Of a stretch of DNA of 39,025 nucleotides, positions 20,971 through 29,834 are shown piece by piece. The DNA is taken from IMG/VR virus record IMGVR_UViG_3300006052_000017, positions 1-39,025 of that record, one strand, 5' to 3'. Each line of letters begins with the position of its first letter. Positions within the stretch are counted from its first letter, which is position 1. The position numbers and the translations under genes are program-made. The notes below the pieces were generated by a model, which saw only the letters and a program-made list of their open reading frames with translations, was not told where the DNA came from and searched no databases. The DNA comes from a virus.

Positions 20971-21746
20971 GAAAAGTTCTTCATTACATTGCCGTACCAG
21001 AACCCCGTGCTGTTCCGATACGTCAGGGTCAACAGGTCAATAGCGTTCGCTGATGTGGATAGCGTCTGCGCACTGCCACCGGGCCACTTGATCCCAGTCC
21101 ACGTTGCCACCCGCCCACCCGTCGCATCCTGCACCAGCCACACCAATATGGTCTGCCCATTGCTGATAGCTAGACCGCCTACGGGGGCACTGTTGATAAG
21201 GGAGAGTGTGAAGTTTGCCGTCAGCACCCCGACCTCGAACACGTTGCTCTGGTAGGCGTCGATCACCAGATTGGTGTTAAAGGGCAGCGCATAGGGAACA
21301 GTCTCCGTCCCGAGCAATACCTGCCCACCAACGAACCCGTAGTAGTTGGGCGTGTACAGGTTGAACCCACCAGAGCCAGCATTGAGGGTGGAGTTGTAGA
21401 TGAAGTTGCAAATCTGCCCCGCTACCAGCATCCCCGCAGCGACCGCATTGCCCTGCATGTCATAGATGTTCTTGGTTCCCAGGGCGTTGATGTTGAGCGT
21501 CGCGGCAGCGGTGTTGTTGTTGGCGATCTTGACCGCATAGGTCTGCCCATCCGAATAGGAGGACAGACCAAGGCCGGATATGGTGACGATGACTGTGTTC
21601 GTGGTCCCCGAGTCCACCCCATAGTTGGAGGAGGAACCCGGATCATTGATCGCATTGGCGAGCAGGGAGAAGTTGTAATCGAGATTGACCAGCGAATTGC
21701 TGGAATTGTTCTCGAAAATAATCAGCCCTGTGACCGGACGGGTCAT
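20967..21746 (-). CDS. Tail fibre protein, 259 aa, shares N-terminal domain with two neighbours
   Basis: ATG 21746; 4-base overlaps on both sides. The N-terminus RPVTGLIIFENNSSNSLVNL with DYNFSLLANAINDPG is nearly the same as that of the 21743-22816 product, followed by TYAVKIANNNTAAATLNINA. It also has GQTILVWLVQDATGGRVATW, as in the 18623 product. It lacks a long C-terminal receptor domain, so it may be the core fibre or adaptor onto which others attach. The family of three fibres implies sharing one attachment site on the tail. Confidence 0.78.
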   Translation of the reverse strand: MTRPVTGLIIFENNSSNSLVNLDYNFSLLANAINDPGSSSNYGVDSGTTNTVIVTISGLGLSSYSDGQTYAVKIANNNTAAATLNINALGTKNIYDMQGNAVAAGMLVAGQICNFIYNSTLNAGSGGFNLYTPNYYGFVGGQVLLGTETVPYALPFNTNLVIDAYQSNVFEVGVLTANFTLSLINSAPVGGLAISNGQTILVWLVQDATGGRVATWTGIKWPGGSAQTLSTSANAIDLLTLTYRNSTGFWYGNVMKNFS

Positions 21747-22816
21747 CCAATTCTCCGCACGGTAGCCATCGCAGAGCCAGCATCAATAAGGTAGGTCGAT
21801 CCGTTGAACGTACCGCTGCTGGTAATGGTCAGGTATTGGCTGGCACTGGTAACTCGCAATACGGCGCACAGCGGAGCAGAAAATGTCGCTCCCGTGTATG
21901 TAAAGAATGGATATGTGCTGGTCGGACCGATGATTGATCCTATCGTCCCGCCAAAGTAGACGTTGTATGAGCCGACCGCAGTGGTGCGAATGGTCAGCAT
22001 CAGGTTGATTTCATATATCCCCGTATTGGCGAACACGATGTTGCCACCGGATAGGGAGAAATTGGAACCGTTCTGCGCAGCGATGGTGTCGAACGTAACC
22101 GCTGTCCCGCTTCCAATGGAAGCGGAATTGCGCACACAAACGCTCATCAACGTGTTGGTCGTGTTGGACAACTGACCATTTGTGTCAATGTTCCAGTTCG
22201 TTCCCAAGGCGGGGCTTGCCCCCGATAGCCCAGTAGCCGTGCCGTTGAACCCACCCGTAGCCGCCAACACGCCCGTACTGGGGTTGTACGTCAGCCCACC
22301 AGCGGTGTACTCCGCAAGGTTGCCGCTGGCCGAGGCTACGATTACCGGGTAGAACGTCGCATTGGTGGACGTTGCAGTGATCGCTACGCTAGGCGCTGTG
22401 CCTGCGGCTGTTGGGGCCAGGCCGATCATGTTGAAGCCACCAGCCCCACTATTGAGCAGGCTGTTGTACTGGAACATGTAGACGTTGTTCAGTACCAGGT
22501 CGCCCGATACCAGCGATGTGCCATCCTGGTGATAGATGCTCTTTGCGCCGATGGCATTGACGTTGAGCGTTGCCACGCCCGTATTGGTGTTTGCCACCCG
22601 CACCGAGAACACCTGCCCTTCCGTGTAGGCAGACATGTTCAGGTTGGGGATGGTGATAATCATTGCATTGACCGCACCCGTGTCAATGCCGTAGTTGCTG
22701 TAGCTGGCAGGATCGTTGATGGCCTGCGCCAGCGTGGTGAAATTCTGGTCTAGCAAAACCAGCGAGTTCGTGGCGTTGTTCTCGAACTGGTTCAGACCCG
22801 TTACTGGTTTAGCCAC
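21743..22816 (-). CDS. Tail fibre with C1q-like C-terminal domain, 357 aa
   Basis: ATG 22816. N-terminal attachment domain: KPVTGLNQFENNATNSLVLL, DQNFTTLAQAINDP, then FSVRVANTNTGVATLNVNAI. A repeat-like linker (AGGLTYNPSTGVLAATGGFN) follows, as in many phage fibres. The last 130 residues (AVTFDTIAAQNGSNFSLSGG, IVFANTGIYEINLMLTIRTT, FSAPLCAVLRVTSASQYLTI) match a C1q/TNF-like jelly roll, a common trimeric tip of receptor-binding proteins. It is the first of the fibre genes after the nozzle gene. Confidence 0.8.
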   Translation of the reverse strand: MAKPVTGLNQFENNATNSLVLLDQNFTTLAQAINDPASYSNYGIDTGAVNAMIITIPNLNMSAYTEGQVFSVRVANTNTGVATLNVNAIGAKSIYHQDGTSLVSGDLVLNNVYMFQYNSLLNSGAGGFNMIGLAPTAAGTAPSVAITATSTNATFYPVIVASASGNLAEYTAGGLTYNPSTGVLAATGGFNGTATGLSGASPALGTNWNIDTNGQLSNTTNTLMSVCVRNSASIGSGTAVTFDTIAAQNGSNFSLSGGNIVFANTGIYEINLMLTIRTTAVGSYNVYFGGTIGSIIGPTSTYPFFTYTGATFSAPLCAVLRVTSASQYLTITSSGTFNGSTYLIDAGSAMATVRRIG

Positions 22817-22817
22817 G

Positions 22818-24755
22818 CTACCACCTCGCCCGTTCCATGTATGCGCTCAAGATCCCATTGACCGTTATATCGTTGGTGGGTGCATTGGAACCACCAGTGC
22901 CGGAATTGGGCCTGCCATTATTGATGGTGAATCCGTAGTATTTGCCCATCTGCGGATTGGTGTTGCCAAACGAGTTCATCGGGTCGATGTAGATGGCCTT
23001 GAAGTTAGGCCCATACCAGATCGACACCGTACTGCTGGCCGTGTACCAAGTGGACACCGGCCCTCCATAGGTAGCCCCACCAGCACCGGCATCGGTCCAG
23101 ATATCAATGTTGATGCTGGACATTGCCCAGGTTGGCGTGGAGCTTCCATTTTCCGAGTCGTTGGTCACCCAGAAGGTCGCATTGCTCTGCGGGTAGCTCG
23201 CCTCCAAGCCAAAGCGCATCACCTGCTTGTCGGTGATGGGGTCGCCGTGGTGCCACAGCGCGGTCTGGATCTGACCCCATGCCGGGTTGTAGTCGTTGAC
23301 AAATAGCTGGTAGACGTTGGTTCCATCCGTGCCAAACATGCAGGGGATGCCCGCATAGGGGGCCACGCCAGCGGAGTAGCCCTGCACTGCATAGGTCAGG
23401 GATACGTTCGTACCTGCGGGTTTATTATTGGGATGGCCTGCGCTCCCAAGGAACCACTTGCCGTCAAAGAAGCAAGAGAACAGGTATCTCGAACCACCGC
23501 CCAGTAGAGGGTCCTTGTAGTTAAATCCCCAAAATATGATGTTGGCGGAAGGCCCTGGTTTGGCGGAAAGGAAGTTGACCTGTCCCACGCCACAGCAAAC
23601 CGGCTTAGTCCAGTCGATATACGGGACGATTCCATCGAGATTGTTCCCCAGTTTTTGCGGCATGGCCCCCGAGAGGATGTAGGGGCCGCGATTGGTCATG
23701 AATACAATCGTGCCAAGGTAACCCGCTACGCATGAATTAGAGGGGATGCCGATATTGGTGCTGATGTTGGTGTTCGTAAAGAGTGTGACTGTAGCCGTGC
23801 TAGTAGTACCACCGACAATGCTAGTAGTGCTGCCAATACGAACATCCGAAATAACATTGATGGAGTCATAGCCTGCCCAGAACAGGTAGTTGTTCGTGGC
23901 AATCATGGCAGTGATGCTACCCATCAGGGCAGAATCATTTGAGATTAGCGCGCCTCCCGCATCCCCGACTGTGAAATCGGAGAACGATCCCGGTGCCGAC
24001 CAGTAGATCGTGCGGCCATTGGCAATCCACACCCGGCCAGCATAGGTGGCAATGCAGGTTCCGGCTGTTGGCGCGGATTGGGTGACTGTTATCGACCCCG
24101 AGGCTACGTTGGCGATCGTGACGTTATACGTCCCATTCGCACTATTGGCAGCGCCGTTCCCGCCCGTACCTGTCCCATAGGAAAGGATGGGTGCAGAGGC
24201 GGGTGTGCTTGTGGTAATCGTCATCCCCGGCTGCAACACGAATCCAGAAGGTGAGGCCGTTACCGTCAGTACATTCGCGAAAACGCTTCCTGTTATCGTG
24301 AATGATGTGTTCAGGTCGAGTATGTAGGCTCCGTTCCATGCCTTGTACCCCCCGGTAGGCCCTATGAACAGGGCTGTGGTGTTCTGCCACTGGGCGCACG
24401 CCTCCGCAGCGTGGTCAGCAATGCCCGTGGCAATCTTGGTCATCGTGCCCGTGGTGGCATTGACCATGTTGAAGGTGTACACGTTGCCGTTGGTGCAAAA
24501 ACACATCTGCGTGTCGTTGCCCGCGATGTTGGCATCGAACATCGCGTAGACCGTATCACCCCCGGTCGTGGCCCCAAGGCTTACGGAAATCCCGTCCAGG
24601 GATTGCAGGTTGGCATTGCCAATCTGCATGAAGTTTTCCAGCCAAGCAAAATCAGTGGGCTTGATCGCCTGCCGGTTTGAGGAAGTATCAATACTTCCCC
24701 ATTCCTTGAAGTGGTGCTGCTTGATCTGGGGCTTGCCAGATGAGCTATAAGGCAC
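22818..24755 (-). CDS. Tail nozzle/tube protein (P22 gp10 or T7 gp12-like), 645 aa
   Basis: ATG 24755, overlapping the adaptor gene by 11 bases. Repeated sheet-like units with Trp/Gly/Asp turns run along the protein (TVYAMFDANIAGNDTQMCFC, CIATYAGRVWIANGRTIYW, MTNRGPYILSGAMPQKLGNN, YRNP-like loops). This resembles the beta-propeller body of podovirus nozzle proteins. The order portal, capsid, adaptor, this gene, fibres is that of podoviruses. The last residues NGILSAYMERARW are typical of this protein class. The exact family (gp10-like or gp12-like) cannot be decided by eye. Confidence 0.75.
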   Translation of the reverse strand: MPYSSSGKPQIKQHHFKEWGSIDTSSNRQAIKPTDFAWLENFMQIGNANLQSLDGISVSLGATTGGDTVYAMFDANIAGNDTQMCFCTNGNVYTFNMVNATTGTMTKIATGIADHAAEACAQWQNTTALFIGPTGGYKAWNGAYILDLNTSFTITGSVFANVLTVTASPSGFVLQPGMTITTSTPASAPILSYGTGTGGNGAANSANGTYNVTIANVASGSITVTQSAPTAGTCIATYAGRVWIANGRTIYWSAPGSFSDFTVGDAGGALISNDSALMGSITAMIATNNYLFWAGYDSINVISDVRIGSTTSIVGGTTSTATVTLFTNTNISTNIGIPSNSCVAGYLGTIVFMTNRGPYILSGAMPQKLGNNLDGIVPYIDWTKPVCCGVGQVNFLSAKPGPSANIIFWGFNYKDPLLGGGSRYLFSCFFDGKWFLGSAGHPNNKPAGTNVSLTYAVQGYSAGVAPYAGIPCMFGTDGTNVYQLFVNDYNPAWGQIQTALWHHGDPITDKQVMRFGLEASYPQSNATFWVTNDSENGSSTPTWAMSSINIDIWTDAGAGGATYGGPVSTWYTASSTVSIWYGPNFKAIYIDPMNSFGNTNPQMGKYYGFTINNGRPNSGTGGSNAPTNDITVNGILSAYMERARW

Positions 24756-25374
24756 GGCTCAATCTCCGCGTATACGAGGAGTTGTTGGCCGAGTTGACCT
24801 GACTCTTGTACATGTTCTGGAACCAGCGGGCTTCATCCCACTCCTGCATACGCTGCTTGGCCTGGTAACAGGCGTAGTAGGGCACGGGGGACTGGAATGG
24901 GATAGGAATTGTCTCAACATCGCCCGGATTAACAAGCGCTGTCGGAGCGAATATCGCATCAATTTCGGTCGCATACGCTTGATCCGGTGGCGGGCCAACG
25001 TAGAAGGTGTTTTGCCCATACACGGAGAACACGATGGGCCGACCCTGCAACAGCGTCCACCAACGCACCTGATAGTTGAACCGGCTCCACGGTAGGTAGT
25101 CCAGGGCGATCTTGCTGTTGCCCCAGATCACATTGATGTTGAGGATATCAATGCAGTTTGACCCATTGGTGATGCTAGAAGCGTAGGGATACGCCTCCTG
25201 ACCCTGGACAAATGCTGTTGTGGTGATTAGCTGCCGCAGGCAGCCGGTATCACGGACGACGCGCAGCCGCGCCTCGTTGATGTAATCCGTCAGTTCCGAT
25301 TGGGAATAGAACTGATTTGTTGCGTCATGCAGAAGCCTCTGGCAACTCGTCAGATAGTTTGCGAGAGTGGTCAT
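24745..25374 (-). CDS. Head-tail adaptor (tail tube A, DUF6682-like), 209 aa
   Basis: ATG 25374. N-terminus LANYLTSCQRLLHDATNQFY followed by SQSELTDYINEARLRVVRDT is the characteristic start of podovirus adaptor proteins that sit below the portal. The middle carries LPWSRFNYQVRWWTLLQGRP and FYVGPPPDQAYATEIDAIF. The C-terminus is helical with YYACYQAKQRMQEWDEARWF. Length of about 200 aa is normal. It joins portal and nozzle as T7 gp11 or P22 gp4 do. Confidence 0.85.
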   Translation of the reverse strand: MTTLANYLTSCQRLLHDATNQFYSQSELTDYINEARLRVVRDTGCLRQLITTTAFVQGQEAYPYASSITNGSNCIDILNINVIWGNSKIALDYLPWSRFNYQVRWWTLLQGRPIVFSVYGQNTFYVGPPPDQAYATEIDAIFAPTALVNPGDVETIPIPFQSPVPYYACYQAKQRMQEWDEARWFQNMYKSQVNSANNSSYTRRLSRAL

Positions 25375-25377
25375 TCA

Positions 25378-25749
25378 TCACGACGCTTTTTGCAGGATAG
25401 ACCGCGTTCTGCCCTTGATGGAACCAACCAGGGCATCCGTTGTGGGAACAGTCACCGGACGCTCGATCTGGGAGGCAATCTCCACAGGTTCAACATCCTC
25501 CTCAACGCACTCCTCGAACAAGAATGCGTTGAGGCGTTCCAGGGCTTTCGGAATCTGGGAACCCGTGGGTGCCCAACCCAACCGGGTGATGAGGCGAAGG
25601 TGGTCCTTATCCTTCTGCCCCATACCCAGGAGGAATTGTGCGGCCTCGGCAGGGATGGTCACGGCAGCCCCAGCAGGGAAGAAATAATCCTTCCCGTCGA
25701 ATCTGTCGGCGTGATCTGCCCCGCTGCCGTTATAGACCGTGATCTGCAT
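25378..25749 (-). CDS. Hypothetical head/connector-region protein, 123 aa
   Basis: ATG 25749 overlaps the upstream stop by one base (TAATG). Begins MQITVYNGSGADHADRFDGK, then FPAGAAVTIPAEAAQFLLGM and LRLITRLGWAPTGSQIPK. The C-terminus is helical and acidic (FLFEECVEEDVEPVEIASQ). The N-terminal half looks like a small beta domain often found between capsid and connector genes. It may be a head-completion or accessory protein. No specific family is recognised. Confidence 0.7.
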   Translation of the reverse strand: MQITVYNGSGADHADRFDGKDYFFPAGAAVTIPAEAAQFLLGMGQKDKDHLRLITRLGWAPTGSQIPKALERLNAFLFEECVEEDVEPVEIASQIERPVTVPTTDALVGSIKGRTRSILQKAS

Positions 25750-26891
25750 TACGCAGGTACAACCCAGATAACGTCATTGGGCAAGCCCATCGTGATCGCA
25801 CCAGCGGTGTACGTTGCTAGCGTACCCCAAGCCGGAGCTACCGTGGGCAAAGCCTGATGCAGACCACCGTAGATCGGGAAGGTGTTGGAAGCCGTCACCC
25901 CGTTGCCGTAAGTCATTGCCGTGGCACTGGTCACGTTGGCAAGGATCAAACCCGATTGCGGCGTGTACAGACCCGTGCTGACCGATGTGTTGGTGTAGAT
26001 CGGGGTCGCAGCCACATAGCCCGCGCTGATGACCGTTGGATACACCCCGACCGTGCCACCCGTGATGGTTGCCGCAGCAATGGCCGTGGGCGTAATGCAC
26101 ATGACAGCCGTAGCAGCCGGAGTACCGCCACCCGTGAAGGTGAAGGTGGGCACAGCAATGTAGCCAGCGCCCGGATCGGTTGCGTACATCGCGGTCAGCG
26201 TGCCCGAACCCGTCAGGGTCGAGGTCAGCACAGCACCGGCACCCGTGGTGTCACCCGTCTGCGGAACCACCGTCCAGGTCGGGGCGGTCAGATAGCCCGC
26301 ACCCTGGTTGGTAACAGTCACGGTGGAGAGGCCACCACCAGCAGTCAGGGCTGTAACAACAGCCGTCGCACGCACACCACCCGAGGGAGGATCGGAAGCA
26401 ATCAGCGTCGGGAACGCAACGTAGTTGGCACCAGCCGTGGTGATGGTAACAGTCGTGCTGATTGCACCACCCACCACCAAGTTGTACGTGGCACGGCGAG
26501 TAGGAGTACCAACGGTTTCCGCGAAGGTCAGGGAGTTACCCGCAGCCGCCGCAAGGCCGGAACCCAGGGCGGTCGAGTACACCCCGTTGTTCATGCCCGA
26601 TCCAGCGCCCGTGACGACACCCGCCACGCAGGAACCGACCACGTTCTTCACTCGATAGTTTGCGCCGTCCGAGGACACCAGAACGGGGTCGGAAGTCGGC
26701 CCGGTCTGGTACGTGCGCCAGATGTTTGCCAGCGAGTCATAGTATTGCAGTGCCGTGTACGGTCCAAGGGTGATGTACGTGTTACCCGAGGGGATCGTCC
26801 ACGCAGCACTGGCAGGGATACCGACCTGCTGGCCGTTTTGCCATGCAAGCGAGCCGCTACGTGCTACGCCGCCGATTTGGTTAAGTCCCAT
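25749..26891 (-). CDS. Beta-repeat virion protein, 380 aa, candidate capsid decoration
   Basis: ATG 26891. After a domain with NGQQVGIPASAAWTIPSGNT and LQYYDSLANIWRTYQTGPTS come four repeats around the motif G-A-G-Y-x-x-x-P-T: AGANYVAFPTLIAS, GAGYLTAPTWTVV, GAGYIAVPTFTFTGGG, SAGYVAATPIYTN. The spacing of about 40 residues is like a short beta-solenoid. Its place right after the major capsid gene suggests a decoration or head fibre protein exposed on the capsid. No catalytic motif is visible. Confidence 0.7.
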   Translation of the reverse strand: MGLNQIGGVARSGSLAWQNGQQVGIPASAAWTIPSGNTYITLGPYTALQYYDSLANIWRTYQTGPTSDPVLVSSDGANYRVKNVVGSCVAGVVTGAGSGMNNGVYSTALGSGLAAAAGNSLTFAETVGTPTRRATYNLVVGGAISTTVTITTAGANYVAFPTLIASDPPSGGVRATAVVTALTAGGGLSTVTVTNQGAGYLTAPTWTVVPQTGDTTGAGAVLTSTLTGSGTLTAMYATDPGAGYIAVPTFTFTGGGTPAATAVMCITPTAIAAATITGGTVGVYPTVISAGYVAATPIYTNTSVSTGLYTPQSGLILANVTSATAMTYGNGVTASNTFPIYGGLHQALPTVAPAWGTLATYTAGAITMGLPNDVIWVVPA

Positions 26892-26900
26892 GTCAGTTCC

Positions 26901-27941
26901 TTACAGCGTGATGTAGTTCAGGTTCTTGACCTGCGTGCTGGCTTTGGGTTTCCCGTTTACCAACTCCGCCGCAGTTACTACTGCGCCGACAAAGCCAAGC
27001 TGCCAGTTCGGGAGCAGGCTTTCGAATCCCGTGAATGCAAAGCTCGCCTGTTCGTGGACATACAAATTCATGTAGTTCGTGTTCGGCAGCCACAGCGTAC
27101 CTTCCGGGCAGTACGGGTCCATGTACACCGGGACACCACCAACCATCAGGGCGCGGAACGCCGCCTTGATGCCGTCACCCTCATTGCCATCATCCGAGAA
27201 GGCCGAATCCGGGGTGACAACATACGTTTCCTGGCCCACGAAGTCCTGTGCCAGCAGAGTCCACGTTCCGGGGCCGCACAGGCCATAGGTCGGGACTTCG
27301 CCGCAGTTCTTGACCGTACCGGCAATCCACTGCAACACGTTCTGGCGGGTCGGGTTGACCGCAGCGCCGGTGTTGTAATAGACCTTGGACTGGAACCACG
27401 TGTTCGACGTCGCACGGTTGATGTTACCGTAGGTCGCCATCTGCGTGCCATCATCAACCGCACCGGGCAGGCCGATGATCTGGTTCATGTTGGAACTGTT
27501 GCCATACAGACTGTTGGTGATCGTCAGGATCATCGAGTTGGTCGCATCGTTCATGCGCGCCTCGATCAGCGGGATCACCGCATGATCCAACTGCACCAGA
27601 CCTTCCATGCCCAGGAACGGGATGGGAGTAATCAGCACTTTCAGATTGAACTCGGCCAGGAACGCACCCTGCAAATCCGCAGGCTGGCTGAAAGTACCCG
27701 TGTAGTCCGAATACTGCGTGTTGACGTATGGGTTGCCCTGAACCGGAATCGAGATTGAGGACACACCACCTGTTGCCGATTGGGCTGTTGACAGCAGCGA
27801 GGCCGCGAACGGCGTGCTGTTGTACAACTGCACAATCATCTTCGGCACGAATGCGCGGCGGGTGACGGCATTGAGTTCACCCCCAAGGTTCGCACCACCG
27901 TAACTACCTGCGGGGACTATGCCCTGACCAAACACCGGCAT
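26901..27941 (-). CDS. Major capsid protein, 346 aa
   Basis: ATG 27941, with AAGGAGAGG upstream. The protein lies directly after the scaffold gene and a 56-aa helical gene. Typical capsid features are the start ELNAVTRRAFVPKMIVQLYN, then SIPVQGNPYVNTQYSDYTGT, the long spine helix region DHAVIPLIEARMNDATNSMI, and the beta-rich end SFAFTGFESLLPNWQLGFVG. Length, composition and context fit an HK97-fold coat protein; the fold itself is inferred. The very strong ribosome site matches a gene needed in hundreds of copies. Confidence 0.88.
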   Translation of the reverse strand: MPVFGQGIVPAGSYGGANLGGELNAVTRRAFVPKMIVQLYNSTPFAASLLSTAQSATGGVSSISIPVQGNPYVNTQYSDYTGTFSQPADLQGAFLAEFNLKVLITPIPFLGMEGLVQLDHAVIPLIEARMNDATNSMILTITNSLYGNSSNMNQIIGLPGAVDDGTQMATYGNINRATSNTWFQSKVYYNTGAAVNPTRQNVLQWIAGTVKNCGEVPTYGLCGPGTWTLLAQDFVGQETYVVTPDSAFSDDGNEGDGIKAAFRALMVGGVPVYMDPYCPEGTLWLPNTNYMNLYVHEQASFAFTGFESLLPNWQLGFVGAVVTAAELVNGKPKASTQVKNLNYITL

Positions 27942-27958
27942 GATTGCCTCTCCTTAGA

Positions 27959-28129
27959 CTACAGTCCCAGATGGGACTTCAAGTTTGTGAACCAGGTTTT
28001 GACCAACTCAACGTCATGCTGCCAAATCGTTTCCGTGGCAGCAATCTTTGCATCAATGGCCGTCTTTGCTGCGGCATAGTCGGCCTCAATCTTGGCCTTC
28101 TCTGCGTTCAGTGATTCCAGCAAGGTCAT
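27959..28129 (-). CDS. Short helical protein between scaffold and capsid, 56 aa
   Basis: A 57-codon frame. ATG 28129 overlaps the scaffold stop as ATGA; it ends TAG 17 bases before the capsid start. The protein is a single long amphipathic helix, LLESLNAEKAKIEADYAAAK then TAIDAKIAATETIWQ, ending TWFTNLKSHLGL, probably a coiled coil. Such a short gene at this place could be a second scaffold, a capsid chaperone or a minor head protein. Coupling on the 5' side and normal coding composition support it. Confidence 0.7.
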   Translation of the reverse strand: MTLLESLNAEKAKIEADYAAAKTAIDAKIAATETIWQHDVELVKTWFTNLKSHLGL

Positions 28130-28662
28130 GCCGACACCCGGTTGCGAGCACGCTTGTTCATGAGGTCGGTGATGACTTCATGGGCAAGACGGTTGGCCGT
28201 GCGGGTGGGACTCTTGAAGAACTGCTTGGCTTCCTGGGGCATCATCATCGGACCACCGCGACCCGGAACTTCGGGGGACGGCTCGGATAACATGCGCTGG
28301 TTGGACAGGAATTGCGCAGCAGACTCATGCTTGCCGATGGCGTGATCCACCATCGTCTTTTCGATATCCTCGAAGCTGATCCCAGGATACTTCTCCTGCA
28401 ACGACACCTTCAACTCCCGGCGTTGCAGTGCAAGATTCTGGTTGGTGATTTCGGCTCTGAGGGCTTCGGTTTCGGAAGCCACCTTGGACGACACTTCCGC
28501 CACCCGATCCTCAACTTCCAACTCGGGGAAGATGGTTTCGGGCTTCTTTTCCTTGATAAGCCGCTGAAACTGGCGTCGCAGCTTGGGGTCATCAGAAAGA
28601 TCCTTGGCAACCGATGCCAGGTTTCTGATCTGTTCGTCAGAAAGGTTCTCAAGCGATGCCAT
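28126..28662 (-). CDS. Scaffolding protein, 178 aa
   Basis: ATG 28662 has GGAG 7 bases upstream; an in-frame ATG further up lacks this. The product is nearly all helix and charged: SLENLSDEQIRNLASVAKDL, FQRLIKEKKPETIF, EVSSKVASETEALRAEITNQ, NLALQRRELKVSLQEKYPG. The C-terminus is Pro/Met-rich then basic (NKRARNRVSA), as in scaffolds that dock to coat protein by a basic helix-turn-helix. It lies just before the capsid gene. It should direct procapsid assembly and leave before or during packaging. Confidence 0.8.
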   Translation of the reverse strand: MASLENLSDEQIRNLASVAKDLSDDPKLRRQFQRLIKEKKPETIFPELEVEDRVAEVSSKVASETEALRAEITNQNLALQRRELKVSLQEKYPGISFEDIEKTMVDHAIGKHESAAQFLSNQRMLSEPSPEVPGRGGPMMMPQEAKQFFKSPTRTANRLAHEVITDLMNKRARNRVSA

Positions 28663-28664
28663 GA

Positions 28665-28958
28665 CTAGCTCCAATTCGTGTCAACATCACTGGTCTTGTT
28701 CCGCTTGGTGCGCTTGGTGTTGTCACCAATCTTGCCCGACTTGATGGGGTTGTCGCCCGTCATGCCAGGGGAAGCAATGCGGAACATGTTTTCCTTGAAT
28801 CCCTTGTCAGCCGGGATATCCAGACCGCCCAATTTGCCAAACCGGGGCGGATTGGAAATGCGCCCATTCAAGCGGTTGTTGTCCAGCGGCCCACGAATCG
28901 CCAGCCCACCCTTGGGATTGGCGAAGTAGGAAACGCCTGTGGTCGAAGTACGTGCCAT
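28665..28958 (-). CDS. Hypothetical basic protein, 97 aa
   Basis: ATG 28958 has AGGAG 7 bases upstream. The protein is polar, glycine- and asparagine-rich: MARTSTTGVSYFANPKGGLA, IRGPLDNNRLNGRIS, PADKGFKENMFRIASPG, ending in a Lys/Thr-rich tail (GDNTKRTKRNKTSDVDTNW). It looks largely disordered. Position between scaffold and portal-side genes suggests a minor head or assembly factor. No family is recognised. Confidence 0.7.
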   Translation of the reverse strand: MARTSTTGVSYFANPKGGLAIRGPLDNNRLNGRISNPPRFGKLGGLDIPADKGFKENMFRIASPGMTGDNPIKSGKIGDNTKRTKRNKTSDVDTNWS

Positions 28959-28959
28959 T

Positions 28960-29364
28960 TCATGCTCCTGGGGGTGGTGCGCCCGGTTGCCCACCTGCCG
29001 GTGGTGCGCCCTGTGGCGGCTTCATGCCCTGCATCAGTTGGGCAATTTCAGTGGGAACCAGATCCTTCGCATCGTGCGCTGTGCCGCCAAATGCCTTGGC
29101 AAGTATATCCAGCGCCTTGCGTACTGCCTTGGCCTCCTCGCCCATCGGCTCAAAGGCGGCTTGACTCATGCCGAGCACCTTGATAGCCATTTCGATGGAC
29201 GCCTTGGCCTTCATCTGCTCGCCCATCTTGGGCTGCGGAGTAGCCATCGGCCCACCCATCGGGGCGGTAGCTCCGGGGGCCTGCACCCCGCCAGCCTGCT
29301 CCGTGGGAGCCTGCGGCGGTAGCGTGCCTACGCCCCCAGGACCGGGGCCTTGTACATCTGCCAT
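28960..29364 (-). CDS. Proline/glycine-rich head-region protein, 134 aa
   Basis: ATG 29364 overlaps the upstream TAA. A Pro/Gly/Ala-rich front (GPGPGGVGTLPPQAPTEQAG) and back (PPQGAPPAGGQPGAPPPG) flank a compact helical core, SIEMAIKVLGMSQAAFEPMG, KAVRKALDILAKAFGG and LVPTEIAQLMQGM. Proteins with a small helical core between disordered arms near portal and scaffold genes are common in podoviruses and may act in assembly. The specific role is not known. Confidence 0.7.
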   Translation of the reverse strand: MADVQGPGPGGVGTLPPQAPTEQAGGVQAPGATAPMGGPMATPQPKMGEQMKAKASIEMAIKVLGMSQAAFEPMGEEAKAVRKALDILAKAFGGTAHDAKDLVPTEIAQLMQGMKPPQGAPPAGGQPGAPPPGA

Positions 29365-29834
29365 TACGGAAGTACCTCGATGTACAGGTAGAAATCAGCC
29401 GTGGCCGCAACAGCGTTGGAAGCACCTGTGCGAATGTACAGTGTCGGCGTGCTTAACACCGTGCTGGTGGCCGTGGCCGAAAGGGTGAAATCCAAGAACA
29501 GGTTGCTGGCCGTCAAGCTCGACGGGCTGGCAGCGGTAATCAGGTTGCTACCCGTACCGCCCGCGCCCGTGAACAGGGAGATTGTCGGGCTGGTAGCCAG
29601 GGAAGCCGATGCGTTGGTGATCGTGAAACCACGAACGATGAAGTACACGGTCCCGGTATAACCGCCCGGAACCGGCGTGAAGTTGTATACGTAATCCGTG
29701 TTGGTCGTGTTCAGCGACACACCATAGGCGGCTGGCTGAACCAAACGGGAGCGCACCCCCATCAGGTCATTGGATACGTTCTGACCTGTCCGACTACCTA
29801 GCCGGGGCATGCCCCAGTTGTGAAGAATGGGCAT
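29364..29834 (-). CDS. Beta-rich head decoration-like protein, 156 aa
   Basis: ATG 29834 has GGAGAAG upstream. A basic N-terminus (NWGMPRLGSRTGQNVSNDLM) is followed by strands NTDYVYNFTPVPGGYTGTVY, FIVRGFTITNASASLATSP, and NLFLDFTLSATATSTVL, ending ATADFYLYIEVLP. It is similar in style to the 107-aa protein just upstream and the 125-aa protein at 14240, perhaps a set of related small beta-sandwich virion proteins. A role on the head surface is inferred. Confidence 0.7.
   Translation of the reverse strand: MPILHNWGMPRLGSRTGQNVSNDLMGVRSRLVQPAAYGVSLNTTNTDYVYNFTPVPGGYTGTVYFIVRGFTITNASASLATSPTISLFTGAGGTGSNLITAASPSSLTASNLFLDFTLSATATSTVLSTPTLYIRTGASNAVAATADFYLYIEVLP

Noticed and set aside
26425-26658. 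Plus-strand open frames across the structural region (for example a 633-codon frame at 25857-27758)
   Set aside because: They mirror highly biased minus-strand genes (capsid and decoration proteins) and have Arg/His-rich, unlikely translations.
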